Shown: positions 1 to 6,259 of the stretch, piece after piece
Position numbering within the stretch: position 1 is the stretch's first letter
How the letters are laid out: every line of letters begins with the position of its first letter
From: Candidatus Rokuibacteriota bacterium
GTDB lineage: Bacteria > Methylomirabilota > Methylomirabilia > Rokubacteriales > JACOUJ01
Assembly: GCA_016177865.1 (NCBI GenBank)
Contig: JACOUJ010000082.1
Coordinates: forward strand, 1-8,706
Reading direction: 5' to 3'
DNA: 8,706 bases
Notes under the pieces: model-generated
The model's input: only the letters and a program-made list of their open reading frames with translations
Databases searched by the model: none
What the model was told of the DNA's origin: nothing
Translations under genes and position numbers: made by a program

Positions 1-66
1 AACCTGCCGAGTGCGATGGAGCCGGTTGACCGATGCGTTCCACCAGAGGTATCTTCTTCTTGCGCC

Positions 67-690
67 ATGAAGCTCAACCCCCAAACCACTGCCTGCGTCT
101 CCATTGACATGCACCGGGGGCACCTCGACCCGAGCGTCGCGACCCTGCCGCTCCCTGCGGAGCGGTGCGCTCCGCTCATTGCAAGGACTGCTGAACTCTT
201 CCGCGGCCTGCGGGCGCTCGCGGTCCCCATCGTCCACGTGGTCTCCGAGTTCCGGGATGCGCAGGAGGCGGCGGCCAACCCCTTCTGGAAGTCCATCCAC
301 GACGACCCGACCAAGGCGCGCAAGGGGATCCTCCGCCACAACCTTGAGGGGAGCCAGGGGACCGAGATCATCCCGGAGCTCTTTGAGGAAGGTGATCTCG
401 TGGTGAGGGGAAAGAAGCGCTACAGCGCGTTCTTTGCGACCAATCTCGAGTTTCTCCTGCGTCGCCGCCTCAAGGCGGATACCGTGATCCTCACAGGGGT
501 CAACACCTCCTCCTGCATCCTGTGCAGCGGATTTGACGCCACCAACCGAGACTTCCGGGTCATCATTGCCGAGGAGGGGGTGGACTCCATGGATGGGGAG
601 GAGGCCCACCGCTTTGCCCTCCGGATCCTCGCGGCGACCTCGGGGTGGGTGATGAAAAACGAGGCCATTCTCAAGGCGCTGCAGGCCTGA
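67..690 (+). CDS. Isochorismatase-fold cysteine hydrolase
   Basis: A 207-residue protein of the isochorismatase-like cysteine hydrolase superfamily, whose members hydrolyse C-N or vinyl-ether bonds (N-carbamoylsarcosine, ureidoacrylate, nicotinamide, isochorismate). The family's Asp-Lys-Cys triad is visible: Asp14 in SIDMHRGHL, Lys116 in GKKRYSAF, and Cys150 in GVNTSSCILCSG, which corresponds to the usual GVxTxxC loop. The length is normal for the family. I chose the ATG at 67 because the first beta strand (TTACVSIDM) begins a few residues later, as is typical. An in-frame ATG at 16 would add 17 residues unlike the family, and neither start has a clear ribosome binding site. There is no signal peptide, so it is probably cytoplasmic. 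It is the only plus-strand gene, converges on galT, and has no pathway partner in view. The substrate cannot be assigned from sequence; an amidase of the carbamoylsarcosine/ureidoacrylate type is a guess. Confidence 0.88.
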   Translation: MKLNPQTTACVSIDMHRGHLDPSVATLPLPAERCAPLIARTAELFRGLRALAVPIVHVVSEFRDAQEAAANPFWKSIHDDPTKARKGILRHNLEGSQGTEIIPELFEEGDLVVRGKKRYSAFFATNLEFLLRRRLKADTVILTGVNTSSCILCSGFDATNRDFRVIIAEEGVDSMDGEEAHRFALRILAATSGWVMKNEAILKALQA

Positions 691-744
691 GGGCGGAGCA
701 GTTCAGTCTAGGCTCAGGGGGCCACGCTCCAACGATTCGGACTC

Positions 745-1743
745 TCATCGGCCCGCGTCGCGGAGAAAGCGGGCGGACTCCTCCGGGGGCGTCGGATTGA
801 TGAAGAATCCGGACCCCCACTCAAACCCCGCCACGCGCGTCAGCTTCGGCATGAATTCGAGATGCCAGTGGTAGTGCTCGAGAGGTCCTTCCTTGAGGGG
901 CGCAGTATGGATGATGAAATTGAAGGGAGGATCCCGGAGCACCTGGTTGATGCGGCGGAGGAGCTCCCGGAACAAACCGGCCAACTGCTCCACCTCTCCA
1001 TTCTCGATCTCCTCGAACGCAGAGCGGTGCGCCACGGGGAGGATCCACGTCTCGAAGGGGAAGCGAGGAGCAAACGGGGCGAGAGCCACAAACGCCTCAT
1101 TTTCCAGGATGATTCGGGCCCCGGCCTGCCGCTCCTGGCGGATGACGTCGCACCAGACACACCGCTCCTTGTAGCCGAAATATTGGGCGGAGCCCGCCAG
1201 CTCTTCCTGGACCATGATCGGGACGATCGGGGTGGCGATGAGCTGGGAGTGAGAATGCTCGAGGGAAGCGCCGGCTGCTTCGCCGTGATTCTTAAAGATC
1301 AGGATGTACTCCAGACGAGGATCCTTCCTCAAGTCGAGAATCCGCTCCCGGAAGGCCCACATGACATCCGCCACCTGCGCCGTCGAAAGGGTCGCCAGGG
1401 TCCCGTCGTGGAGGGGCGTCTCAATGATCACCTCGTGGGCCCCAACCCCATTCATCAGGTCGAAGAGGCCTTCCCCTTCCTTCCCGAGGCCTCCTTCAAT
1501 CTGGAGCGCGGGGAACTTATTCGAAACGACCCGGAGGGTCCACCCCTGGGAATTGGGGCTCGTGTCGCCGGGCCGATAGGCGAAGATCTCAGGTGGGGTT
1601 TTGTCTTCGTTCCCCGCACAGAAGGGGCACGCCCCGCCTCGAGGCTTGACCGACTCCTGAACAAAATCCGACGGACGTCGGCTGCGCTCGGTGGAGATGA
1701 TCACCCACCGGCCGACAACGGGATCCTTTCTCAGCTCAGGCAT
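745..1743 (-). CDS. galT: Galactose-1-phosphate uridylyltransferase family protein
   Basis: A 332-residue nucleotidylyltransferase of the GalT branch of the HIT superfamily. Classical GalT swaps UMP between UDP-glucose and galactose-1-phosphate through a uridylyl-histidine. Visible motifs are the zinc pair Cys39/Cys42 (GGACPFCAGNED), His112 (ETPLHDGTL) and the active site at 162-167, EHSHSQ, where His163 matches the zinc-binding His and His165 the nucleophile of E. coli GalT. A second-half HIT-like motif, HYHWHLEFMP, lies at 290-299. A second CxxC (Cys195/Cys198) is present. The HSHSQ form, unlike the HPHGQ of enterobacterial GalT, also occurs in plant ADP-glucose phosphorylase-like members, so the sugar and base donors are uncertain. 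It is the last gene of the pgsA-plsY-gpsA operon, starting inside the end of gpsA with a good AAGGAG site. No galK or galE is nearby. The family assignment is secure; the exact substrate is not. Confidence 0.9.
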   Translation of the reverse strand: MPELRKDPVVGRWVIISTERSRRPSDFVQESVKPRGGACPFCAGNEDKTPPEIFAYRPGDTSPNSQGWTLRVVSNKFPALQIEGGLGKEGEGLFDLMNGVGAHEVIIETPLHDGTLATLSTAQVADVMWAFRERILDLRKDPRLEYILIFKNHGEAAGASLEHSHSQLIATPIVPIMVQEELAGSAQYFGYKERCVWCDVIRQERQAGARIILENEAFVALAPFAPRFPFETWILPVAHRSAFEEIENGEVEQLAGLFRELLRRINQVLRDPPFNFIIHTAPLKEGPLEHYHWHLEFMPKLTRVAGFEWGSGFFINPTPPEESARFLRDAGR

Positions 1744-2770
1744 CGTGCTCTCCTTGATCGAGCCGGAACGCGGGCTCCTCGACCTCTGCCCGCATGGATC
1801 TTCGGAGGAGCGACTCCATGGCCTCCCGGGGCGCCACCCCCCTGCTCAGCACCGCCTCCACCTGCGTAGTGATCGGCATTTCCACGCCCACTCGCCGCGC
1901 CAAGGCGAGCGCCACACTGGCCGTCCGGATTCCCTCCGCCACCGTCGGTTCCTTCAGGATCTCTTCGAGGGGTCGGCCGCCCGCCAACTCCAGCCCGACC
2001 CGCCGGTTCCGGCTCAAGGTGCCGGCGGCCGTGAGGACGAGGTCTCCAAGGCCCGAGAGTCCGGCGAAGGTTTCCGATCGGGCCCCGAGGGCCACCCCGA
2101 GCCTCGTCATCTCGGCCAGGCCCCGCGTGATCAGGGCGGCGCGCGCGTTCTCCCCCAGGCCCAGCCCGTCCGAGAGCCCGGCCGCGATGGCCATAATGTT
2201 CTTGAGCGCCCCGCCCAGCTCGACGCCGATCACGTCAGGACTGGTATAGAGCCGGAGACCCGCTGACCCGAGCAGCGTTTGAATGGACACGGCCACTCCC
2301 CCCACACGGGAGGCGACCACCGCGGCGGTCGGCTGTCCCATCGCGACCTCCTTGGCAAAGGTGGGACCGGACAGTGTGCCGATTCGAACGGAGGGTGGAA
2401 GAAGCTCTTGCAGGATCTCCGTCATCCGGCGGAGGGTCCCCTCCTCGAGCCCTTTGGCGGCATTGACCACGGTCGCCCCCCCGGAAATGGAGGGAGCGAC
2501 TTGAGAGACCACCGCCCGATACGCATGGGACGGGACAACCACCAGGATCGTGCTCTGATTGGCCACGGCCTCTTCGAGATGATTCGTGACGTGGACGCGT
2601 CCATCCAAAGGGATGCCCGGGAGATACCACGTATTCTCCTTCCGCTCGTCGATGAGCTGGACGAGCTCTTGCTCATACACCCAGAGCGTAGGGCGAAGCC
2701 CGATCCGGGCCGCGTACAGGGAAAGCGCCGTGCCCCACGCCCCGGCCCCGAGGATGGCGATCGGCTTCAT
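1736..2770 (-). CDS. gpsA: NAD(P)H-dependent glycerol-3-phosphate dehydrogenase
   Basis: A 344-residue cytoplasmic enzyme that reduces dihydroxyacetone phosphate to sn-glycerol-3-phosphate, the backbone for phospholipids. The N-terminal Rossmann fold carries GAGAWGTAL at residues 8-16. Further family motifs are AKGLE (105-109), SGPTFAKEV (134-142), GGALKNIMAIAAG (187-199, with Lys190 the conserved catalytic lysine), and GLSGLGDLVLTAAG (237-250) followed by SRNRRVG. The length is typical. The ATG at 2770 is chosen because the Rossmann strand KPIAILGAG follows at once; the open frame runs upstream to 3013 but only as a shadow of plsY. The start overlaps the plsY stop as ATGA, and the stop overlaps the galT start by 8 nt. 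The product is used directly by the PlsY and PgsA enzymes encoded upstream, which explains the clustering. Confidence 0.97.
   Translation of the reverse strand: MKPIAILGAGAWGTALSLYAARIGLRPTLWVYEQELVQLIDERKENTWYLPGIPLDGRVHVTNHLEEAVANQSTILVVVPSHAYRAVVSQVAPSISGGATVVNAAKGLEEGTLRRMTEILQELLPPSVRIGTLSGPTFAKEVAMGQPTAAVVASRVGGVAVSIQTLLGSAGLRLYTSPDVIGVELGGALKNIMAIAAGLSDGLGLGENARAALITRGLAEMTRLGVALGARSETFAGLSGLGDLVLTAAGTLSRNRRVGLELAGGRPLEEILKEPTVAEGIRTASVALALARRVGVEMPITTQVEAVLSRGVAPREAMESLLRRSMRAEVEEPAFRLDQGEHDA
1750..1755 (-). promoter_or_regulatory. Ribosome binding site of galT
   Basis: On the minus strand AAGGAG lies 6 nt before the galT ATG, inside the last codons of gpsA. It is the clearest Shine-Dalgarno sequence in the window and fixes the galT start at 1743. 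Most other genes in the window rely on overlap coupling with weak or absent sites. Confidence 0.75.
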
Positions 2771-3369
2771 GGTGACGCCGCCGACTGTCCCAGCTTGGGC
2801 TCGGTCCCTTGGAAGAGACGCCCGAGGTTTTTCTGATGGCGGAAGACGATCAGGGCAGCGATGAGAAGGCCACTCAAGAGCACCGGCCCCGGGGCTCTCA
2901 AAAGGAACAGACCCAGCGGCAGTCCGGCCGCGGCGGTCACCGACGCGAGAGAAACATAGCGAAAGGTGAGGAGAATGACGACCCAGACGAGCGCGGCTGG
3001 GAGCGTCGCCCATGGGACGAGGCGCAGGATGGTGCCGAGGGCGGTGGCCACCCCTTTCCCGCCCTTGAAGCCGAGGAAGGGAGACCAGCAGTTTCCCGCG
3101 ACGGCCAGGGCCGCCGCCGCGGCTCCCCAGGAAGGGGCCCCTCCCCCGAGCCAGAGCCCAAGGTGTACAGCTAACGCCCCCTTGGCCACATCCCCAAGAA
3201 GAGTGGCGAACGCCGCCCCTTTCCCGAGCCGGCGCAAGACGTTCGTCGCCCCGATGTTCCCGCTGCCGACTCGACGGATATCCACGCCGCGGGCGCGGGC
3301 GATCGCGTAGCCGATGGGGATGGCCCCGATGAGATAGGCCAGGACCACGGCGCTGAGACTCAGTGCCAC
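2767..3369 (-). CDS. plsY: Glycerol-3-phosphate acyltransferase PlsY
   Basis: A 200-residue integral membrane enzyme that transfers an acyl chain from acyl-phosphate to position 1 of glycerol-3-phosphate, the first acylation in phosphatidate synthesis. All three family signatures are present: GSGNIGATNV (35-44), FLGFKGGKGVATALG (98-112) and RHQKNLGRLFQGTE (177-190). By family knowledge Ser36, His178 and Asn181 fall at active-site positions. Several hydrophobic segments (about 3-22, 52-74, 82-96, 114-136 and 139-175) agree with a multi-span membrane protein. The start is a GTG at 3369 inside the end of pgsA (10-nt overlap), preceded by a purine-rich GAGAGAGG stretch. The stop overlaps gpsA as ATGA. 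One oddity: the residue before Cys94 is Asn93 (AGNCWSPFLGF), where the family usually has His (GHxxxxF); see findings. Identification is firm. Confidence 0.96.
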   Translation of the reverse strand: MALSLSAVVLAYLIGAIPIGYAIARARGVDIRRVGSGNIGATNVLRRLGKGAAFATLLGDVAKGALAVHLGLWLGGGAPSWGAAAAALAVAGNCWSPFLGFKGGKGVATALGTILRLVPWATLPAALVWVVILLTFRYVSLASVTAAAGLPLGLFLLRAPGPVLLSGLLIAALIVFRHQKNLGRLFQGTEPKLGQSAASP

Positions 3370-3938
3370 CGATCCTCTCTCTTCACCGGGGCCGTCATGT
3401 CTCCGGTTCGGAAGAAGCGGACAAAGTAGTCCACGCCGGAATAGAGGGTGACGCCCAAGGTCATCCAGAGGGCGCCCATTGAGAAGTAAATGTAGTAGTC
3501 CTGAATCTCGGCAGGAATGCTCTTCGTCAGGATCAGCAGAATGATCGCGGCATACTGGAGGGCCGTCTTGTACTTGGCCAGATCGCGCGCCTCAACGACG
3601 ACCCCGTGAGTGGCGGCGATCCCCCGAAGCCCGGTCACCGCAAACTCCCGCCCCACGATCAGCATCACCATCCACCCCGGCACCAGGTCAATCTGAACCA
3701 TCGAGATGAGGGCCGCTGAGACCAGGATCTTGTCCGCCACCGGGTCCAGGAGCTTTCCCAGGGTCGTCACCTGCTGGCGGCGGCGAGCCAGGTGGCCGTC
3801 AAGCCAATCCGTCACGGCCGCGGCCAGGAAGACCGCGGCCGCGATGATCGAGTGAAACTCCGAAATATAGATCAGAAGATAGACCAGGAGCGGCGTGAGA
3901 ATGATGCGAATCAGCGTGAGGCTGTTGGGGAGGTTCAT
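3360..3938 (-). CDS. pgsA: CDP-diacylglycerol-glycerol-3-phosphate 3-phosphatidyltransferase
   Basis: A 192-residue membrane enzyme that condenses CDP-diacylglycerol with glycerol-3-phosphate to give phosphatidylglycerophosphate, the precursor of phosphatidylglycerol and cardiolipin. The full CDP-alcohol phosphotransferase signature DxxDGxxAR(x8)GxxxDxxxD is present: Asp44, Asp47, Gly48, Ala51, Arg52, Gly61, Asp65 and Asp69. Hydrophobic spans lie at about 8-25, 30-43, 72-96, 124-138 and 150-172. The N-terminus MNLPNSLTLIRI is the standard PgsA opening, so the ATG at 3938 is reliable even though no good ribosome binding site precedes it. It is the first gene of the pgsA-plsY-gpsA-galT operon, and its last codons contain the plsY start. 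A promoter-like sequence ends only a few bases upstream. Confidence 0.96.
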   Translation of the reverse strand: MNLPNSLTLIRIILTPLLVYLLIYISEFHSIIAAAVFLAAAVTDWLDGHLARRRQQVTTLGKLLDPVADKILVSAALISMVQIDLVPGWMVMLIVGREFAVTGLRGIAATHGVVVEARDLAKYKTALQYAAIILLILTKSIPAEIQDYYIYFSMGALWMTLGVTLYSGVDYFVRFFRTGDMTAPVKREDRWH

Positions 3939-3946
3939 AGAGACCC

Positions 3947-3976
3947 ATCATGACCGGGGGGACGAGCGATTGTCAA
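3947..3976 (-). promoter_or_regulatory. Possible sigma70-type promoter of the pgsA operon
   Basis: On the minus strand a perfect TTGACA (3976-3971) is followed after 18 nt by CATGAT (3952-3947), which matches 4 of 6 bases of the TATAAT box. The predicted start would fall near 3940, only about two bases before the pgsA ATG at 3938. That would give an almost leaderless message and would fit the absence of a Shine-Dalgarno sequence. The -10 match is modest and spacing evidence alone cannot prove use, so this is a tentative call. Confidence 0.4.
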
Positions 3977-3978
3977 GG

Positions 3979-4011
3979 CGCGCAACGCCCGGGACGGCAG
4001 GATACGCGCAA
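3979..4011 (-). repeat. Short direct repeat TTGCGCG x2 upstream of the promoter
   Basis: The heptamer TTGCGCG occurs twice on the minus strand (4011-4005 and 3985-3979), 26 nt apart, just upstream of the putative -35 box of pgsA. It could be a pair of regulator half-sites. In GC-rich DNA such a short repeat is also expected by chance. The remaining spacer (3939-4051) holds no gene, RNA or convincing terminator that I can see. Confidence 0.2.
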
Positions 4012-4051
4012 GAGACTTCGGCGCCTCGGGGCTTGTCACTGTGCCGCGAAT

Positions 4052-4230
4052 TCACTCCCTGAGACTCGAAAAATAGTGGGCGAGACTCTCGAGATCCTCC
4101 TCGGAGAGGGGCGCGAGAAGCGTTCTCATGTTGCCGGTATCATGGCACCACTCTTGAAGGCGCGTAGTTGAGCGATGAGATATTGCGGGATCTGTCCGGC
4201 GAGGCGGGGAATCTGATTGAACCCGGCGTA
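4052..4230 (-). pseudogene. Cytochrome c C-terminal domain, frameshifted relic
   Basis: The minus strand encodes the C-terminal half of a small class I (c553-like) cytochrome c in two frames. One frame (4230-4144) reads YAGFNQ, then PRLAGQIPQYLIAQL, then RAFKSGA. The next frame (4144-4052) continues HDTGNM, then RTLLAPLSEEDLESLAHYF, then SSLRE and a stop. The two join without loss if one C is restored at 4144 (GCCAT read as GCCCAT). PRLAGQ, the methionine before the LSEEDLExLAxYFSSL helix and the final helix are hallmark features of these periplasmic electron carriers. The N-terminal part with the CXXCH haem site is missing in all three frames, as is any signal peptide, so no working cytochrome can be made. 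The relic begins next to the comB stop and ends 114 nt before pgsA. A sequencing error could explain the frameshift but not the missing haem motif. Confidence 0.75.
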
Positions 4231-4256
4231 AACCGTTGCGGACAGGCCCAACCGGC

Positions 4257-5042
4257 TCAACTCGGGTTTGAGGTCTCTCGTCCCTGGAGGCAGGACCCCC
4301 CAAGTATACGAGCGGGTGGCCCCGCGAGCACTACGATCTCATCACCCGCCAGGACCGGGAGGGCAGTAAAGGCGTCCACCTGACTTGAGGCCTCAAGATC
4401 TCGCTCGAACTCGACCAGTTTCAAGCGTCGCCCCCATTCAGAGTCCTCGAGGGCCTGCCGGACCCGTCCCTCATAGTGACGGGAGAGGAGGGACGCTGCC
4501 AGGGCGGCATCGCTGAGAGTCAGGGGTACCCCCGACTCTTGAAGACGCGTCACCACCATCCCTCCGCAGACGGTATCTTCCAGGCAAAACCCGCCCATCT
4601 CCCCGGAGCAGATCATCGTGAGATCCCGTCCGGCGGCGAGGACCCACTGGGCCGCGGCGCTCACGTTCACAAACCCCGCGATCCCCAGCGCGGCGGCCTC
4701 ACGGGCCGAGAGGAGGGCGTGGGTTCCGTTGGTGGTGGTGAACAGAATGGTCTTGCCCTTCACCCGTTCGCCTGTGTACTCGAGCGGAGAGTTGCCGAGG
4801 GCGAACCCGGGAAGCCGCCGCGCCCCCCGCTCTCCCCCGAGGACGGCCTCTCCCGAGGAGAAACTCTGAGCACGTTCGCGCGCCTCTTCCGGGCTGAGAC
4901 ACGGGACGATCGCGCGGGCGCCGTTCGCAAGGGCCGTGACGATCGTCGTGGAGGCGCGAAGGACGTCAATGACGAGGGCCGTCCGCCCGGCCAGGGCCCC
5001 GGAGGCCAAGGCCTGCGGGGAGAAGACCAGGTCCACCCGCAT
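4257..5042 (-). CDS. comB: 2-phosphosulfolactate phosphatase family protein (ComB-like)
   Basis: A 261-residue ComB-family phosphatase. Characterised archaeal members remove phosphate from 2-phosphosulfolactate in coenzyme M synthesis; in most bacteria the family's substrate is less certain. Visible family motifs are VIDVLRASTTIVTAL (24-38), LGGERGARRLPGFALGNSP (68-86), TTTNGTHAL (102-110), and CSGEMGGFCLEDTVCGG (145-161), whose acidic and cysteine residues fit the family's Mg-dependent site. The conserved end of the fold (VDAFTALPVLAGDEIVVL) finishes near residue 239. About 20 further residues, ending CLQGRETSNPS, look unlike the family and abut the cytochrome relic. The ATG at 5042 is chosen; it shares one base with the argG stop (TGATG). 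A TTG one codon upstream is an alternative. Last gene of the arginine operon, in the place where argH might be expected. No other coenzyme M gene is visible, so the role is open. Confidence 0.9.
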   Translation of the reverse strand: MRVDLVFSPQALASGALAGRTALVIDVLRASTTIVTALANGARAIVPCLSPEEARERAQSFSSGEAVLGGERGARRLPGFALGNSPLEYTGERVKGKTILFTTTNGTHALLSAREAAALGIAGFVNVSAAAQWVLAAGRDLTMICSGEMGGFCLEDTVCGGMVVTRLQESGVPLTLSDAALAASLLSRHYEGRVRQALEDSEWGRRLKLVEFERDLEASSQVDAFTALPVLAGDEIVVLAGPPARILGGSCLQGRETSNPS

Positions 5043-6247
5043 CAAAAACTCTGGTCGCGGAGGGCGCGGATCTTCAGGCGCAGGGCGTTCAGACGGATAA
5101 ATCCCTCGGCGTCCTTCTGGTGGTAGACCTGATCCTCCTCAAAGGTGGCGAAGTCCGGTCGGTAGAGGGAGCGCGGCGATTTCCTGCCCGCCACGGTTGC
5201 ATTCCCCTTATAGAGCTTGAGGCGCACGGTGCCCGTGACGTCCCGTTGAGCCGAATCCATGAAGGCCTGGAGGGCCTCCCGTTCGGGAGAGAACCAGTAA
5301 CCGTAGTAGATCATTTCCGCAAACCGGGGGACGAGGGCATCCCGGAGGTGGGTGAGCTCTCGGTCCAGCGTGATCGATTCCAGGGCCCGCCGGGCCGCGT
5401 GGAGGAGAGTCCCGCCCGGCGTCTCATAGACCCCGCGGGACTTCATCCCGACGTACCGATTTTCCACGAGGTCTACCCGCCCGATCCCATTCTCGCCACC
5501 GACGCGGTTCAACCGCTCCAGCAGGGGAACCGGCGTGAGACGCCGGCCATCCACGCCAACCGGATCCCCCCGCTCGAATTCGATCTCGACATAAGTTGGA
5601 GCATCGGGCGCGGCCTCGGGCGACACGGAAAGCAGGAACATCTTTTCGTCGGGCTCGATGCAGGGGTCCTCCAGGACCCCACCCTCGTACGAGCAGTGGA
5701 AGAGATTGCGGTCTGTGGAGTAGGGGGCCCCGGCCGTCACGGGCACGGGAATCCCGTGGCGCTCGGCAAAGTCGAGAAGGGCGGAGCGGGAGCGCAGCTC
5801 CCATTCCCGCCACGGGGCGATGATCCGAAGGTCGGGCGCCAGGGCGGAATAGGTCAGCTCGAAGCGGACCTGGTCATTCCCCTTCCCCGTCGCGCCGTGG
5901 GCCACCGCGTCCGCGCCTTCGGCCCGGGCGATCTCGACCTGGCGCTTGGCGATGAGCGGGCGGGCGATGGAGGTCCCGAGGAGGTAGCTCCCCTCATAGA
6001 GGGCGTTGGCCCGCAGCATCGGAAAGACAAAGTCCCTGACGAACTCCTCCCTGAGATCCTCCACGTACACCTTGGACGCCCCGGTCTTGAGGGCCTTTTC
6101 CCGGACAGGAATCAGCTCCTCCCCCTGCCCGAGATCCGCCGTGAAGGCCACCACCTCGCAGCCGTAGGTTTCGATGAGCCACCGGAGGATGACCGAGGTG
6201 TCGAGTCCGCCGGAATACGCGAGGATAACCTTCCTGGGAGAGGACAT
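5042..6247 (-). CDS. argG: Argininosuccinate synthase
   Basis: A 401-residue cytoplasmic ligase that joins citrulline and aspartate with ATP to form argininosuccinate, the penultimate step of arginine synthesis. The ATP-pyrophosphatase loop AYSGGLDTS lies at 10-18. Further signatures are HGATGKGNDQVRFE (117-130), APWREWELRSR (144-154) and YSTDRNLFHCSYEGGVLEDP (176-195); the C-terminal domain is complete with SPRSLYRP and DFATFEEDQVYHQKDAEGFI. The length matches the roughly 400-residue family norm. The ATG at 6247 is favoured because TGAGGA lies 7 nt upstream; a GTG one codon earlier is possible. It follows the small ORF by 9 nt and its stop overlaps the comB start. Its substrate citrulline is the product of argF two genes upstream. 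Confidence 0.98.
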   Translation of the reverse strand: MSSPRKVILAYSGGLDTSVILRWLIETYGCEVVAFTADLGQGEELIPVREKALKTGASKVYVEDLREEFVRDFVFPMLRANALYEGSYLLGTSIARPLIAKRQVEIARAEGADAVAHGATGKGNDQVRFELTYSALAPDLRIIAPWREWELRSRSALLDFAERHGIPVPVTAGAPYSTDRNLFHCSYEGGVLEDPCIEPDEKMFLLSVSPEAAPDAPTYVEIEFERGDPVGVDGRRLTPVPLLERLNRVGGENGIGRVDLVENRYVGMKSRGVYETPGGTLLHAARRALESITLDRELTHLRDALVPRFAEMIYYGYWFSPEREALQAFMDSAQRDVTGTVRLKLYKGNATVAGRKSPRSLYRPDFATFEEDQVYHQKDAEGFIRLNALRLKIRALRDQSF

Positions 6248-6253
6248 CACCCG

Positions 6254-6259
6254 TCCTCA
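6254..6259 (-). promoter_or_regulatory. Ribosome binding site of argG
   Basis: TGAGGA on the minus strand lies 7 nt before the argG ATG at 6247 and includes the stop codon of the preceding small gene. Ribosomes finishing the small ORF would therefore sit directly on the argG initiation site. This arrangement favours the ATG over the GTG at 6250. Confidence 0.5.

Noticed and set aside
686..718. Inverted repeat CCTGAG/CTCAGG after the cysteine hydrolase gene
   Set aside because: The 6-bp stem has a 21-nt loop and no T-run follows on either strand, so it is not a convincing terminator.
862..1869. A 335-codon open frame on the plus strand opposite galT and the gpsA end
   Set aside because: Antisense shadow of two confirmed genes, with a low-complexity Pro-rich end and no family motif.
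2771..3013. Upstream extension of gpsA by 81 codons
   Set aside because: The added residues are an out-of-frame reading of plsY; the Rossmann motif begins right after the ATG at 2770.
3950..4171. A 73-codon plus-strand frame in the comB-pgsA gap
   Set aside because: It is antisense to the cytochrome relic and promoter spacer, with no start signal or domain.
4126..4341. Programmed frameshifting to make an intact cytochrome
   Set aside because: There is no slippery heptamer at the junction near 4144, and without a CXXCH motif a frameshifted product could not bind haem.
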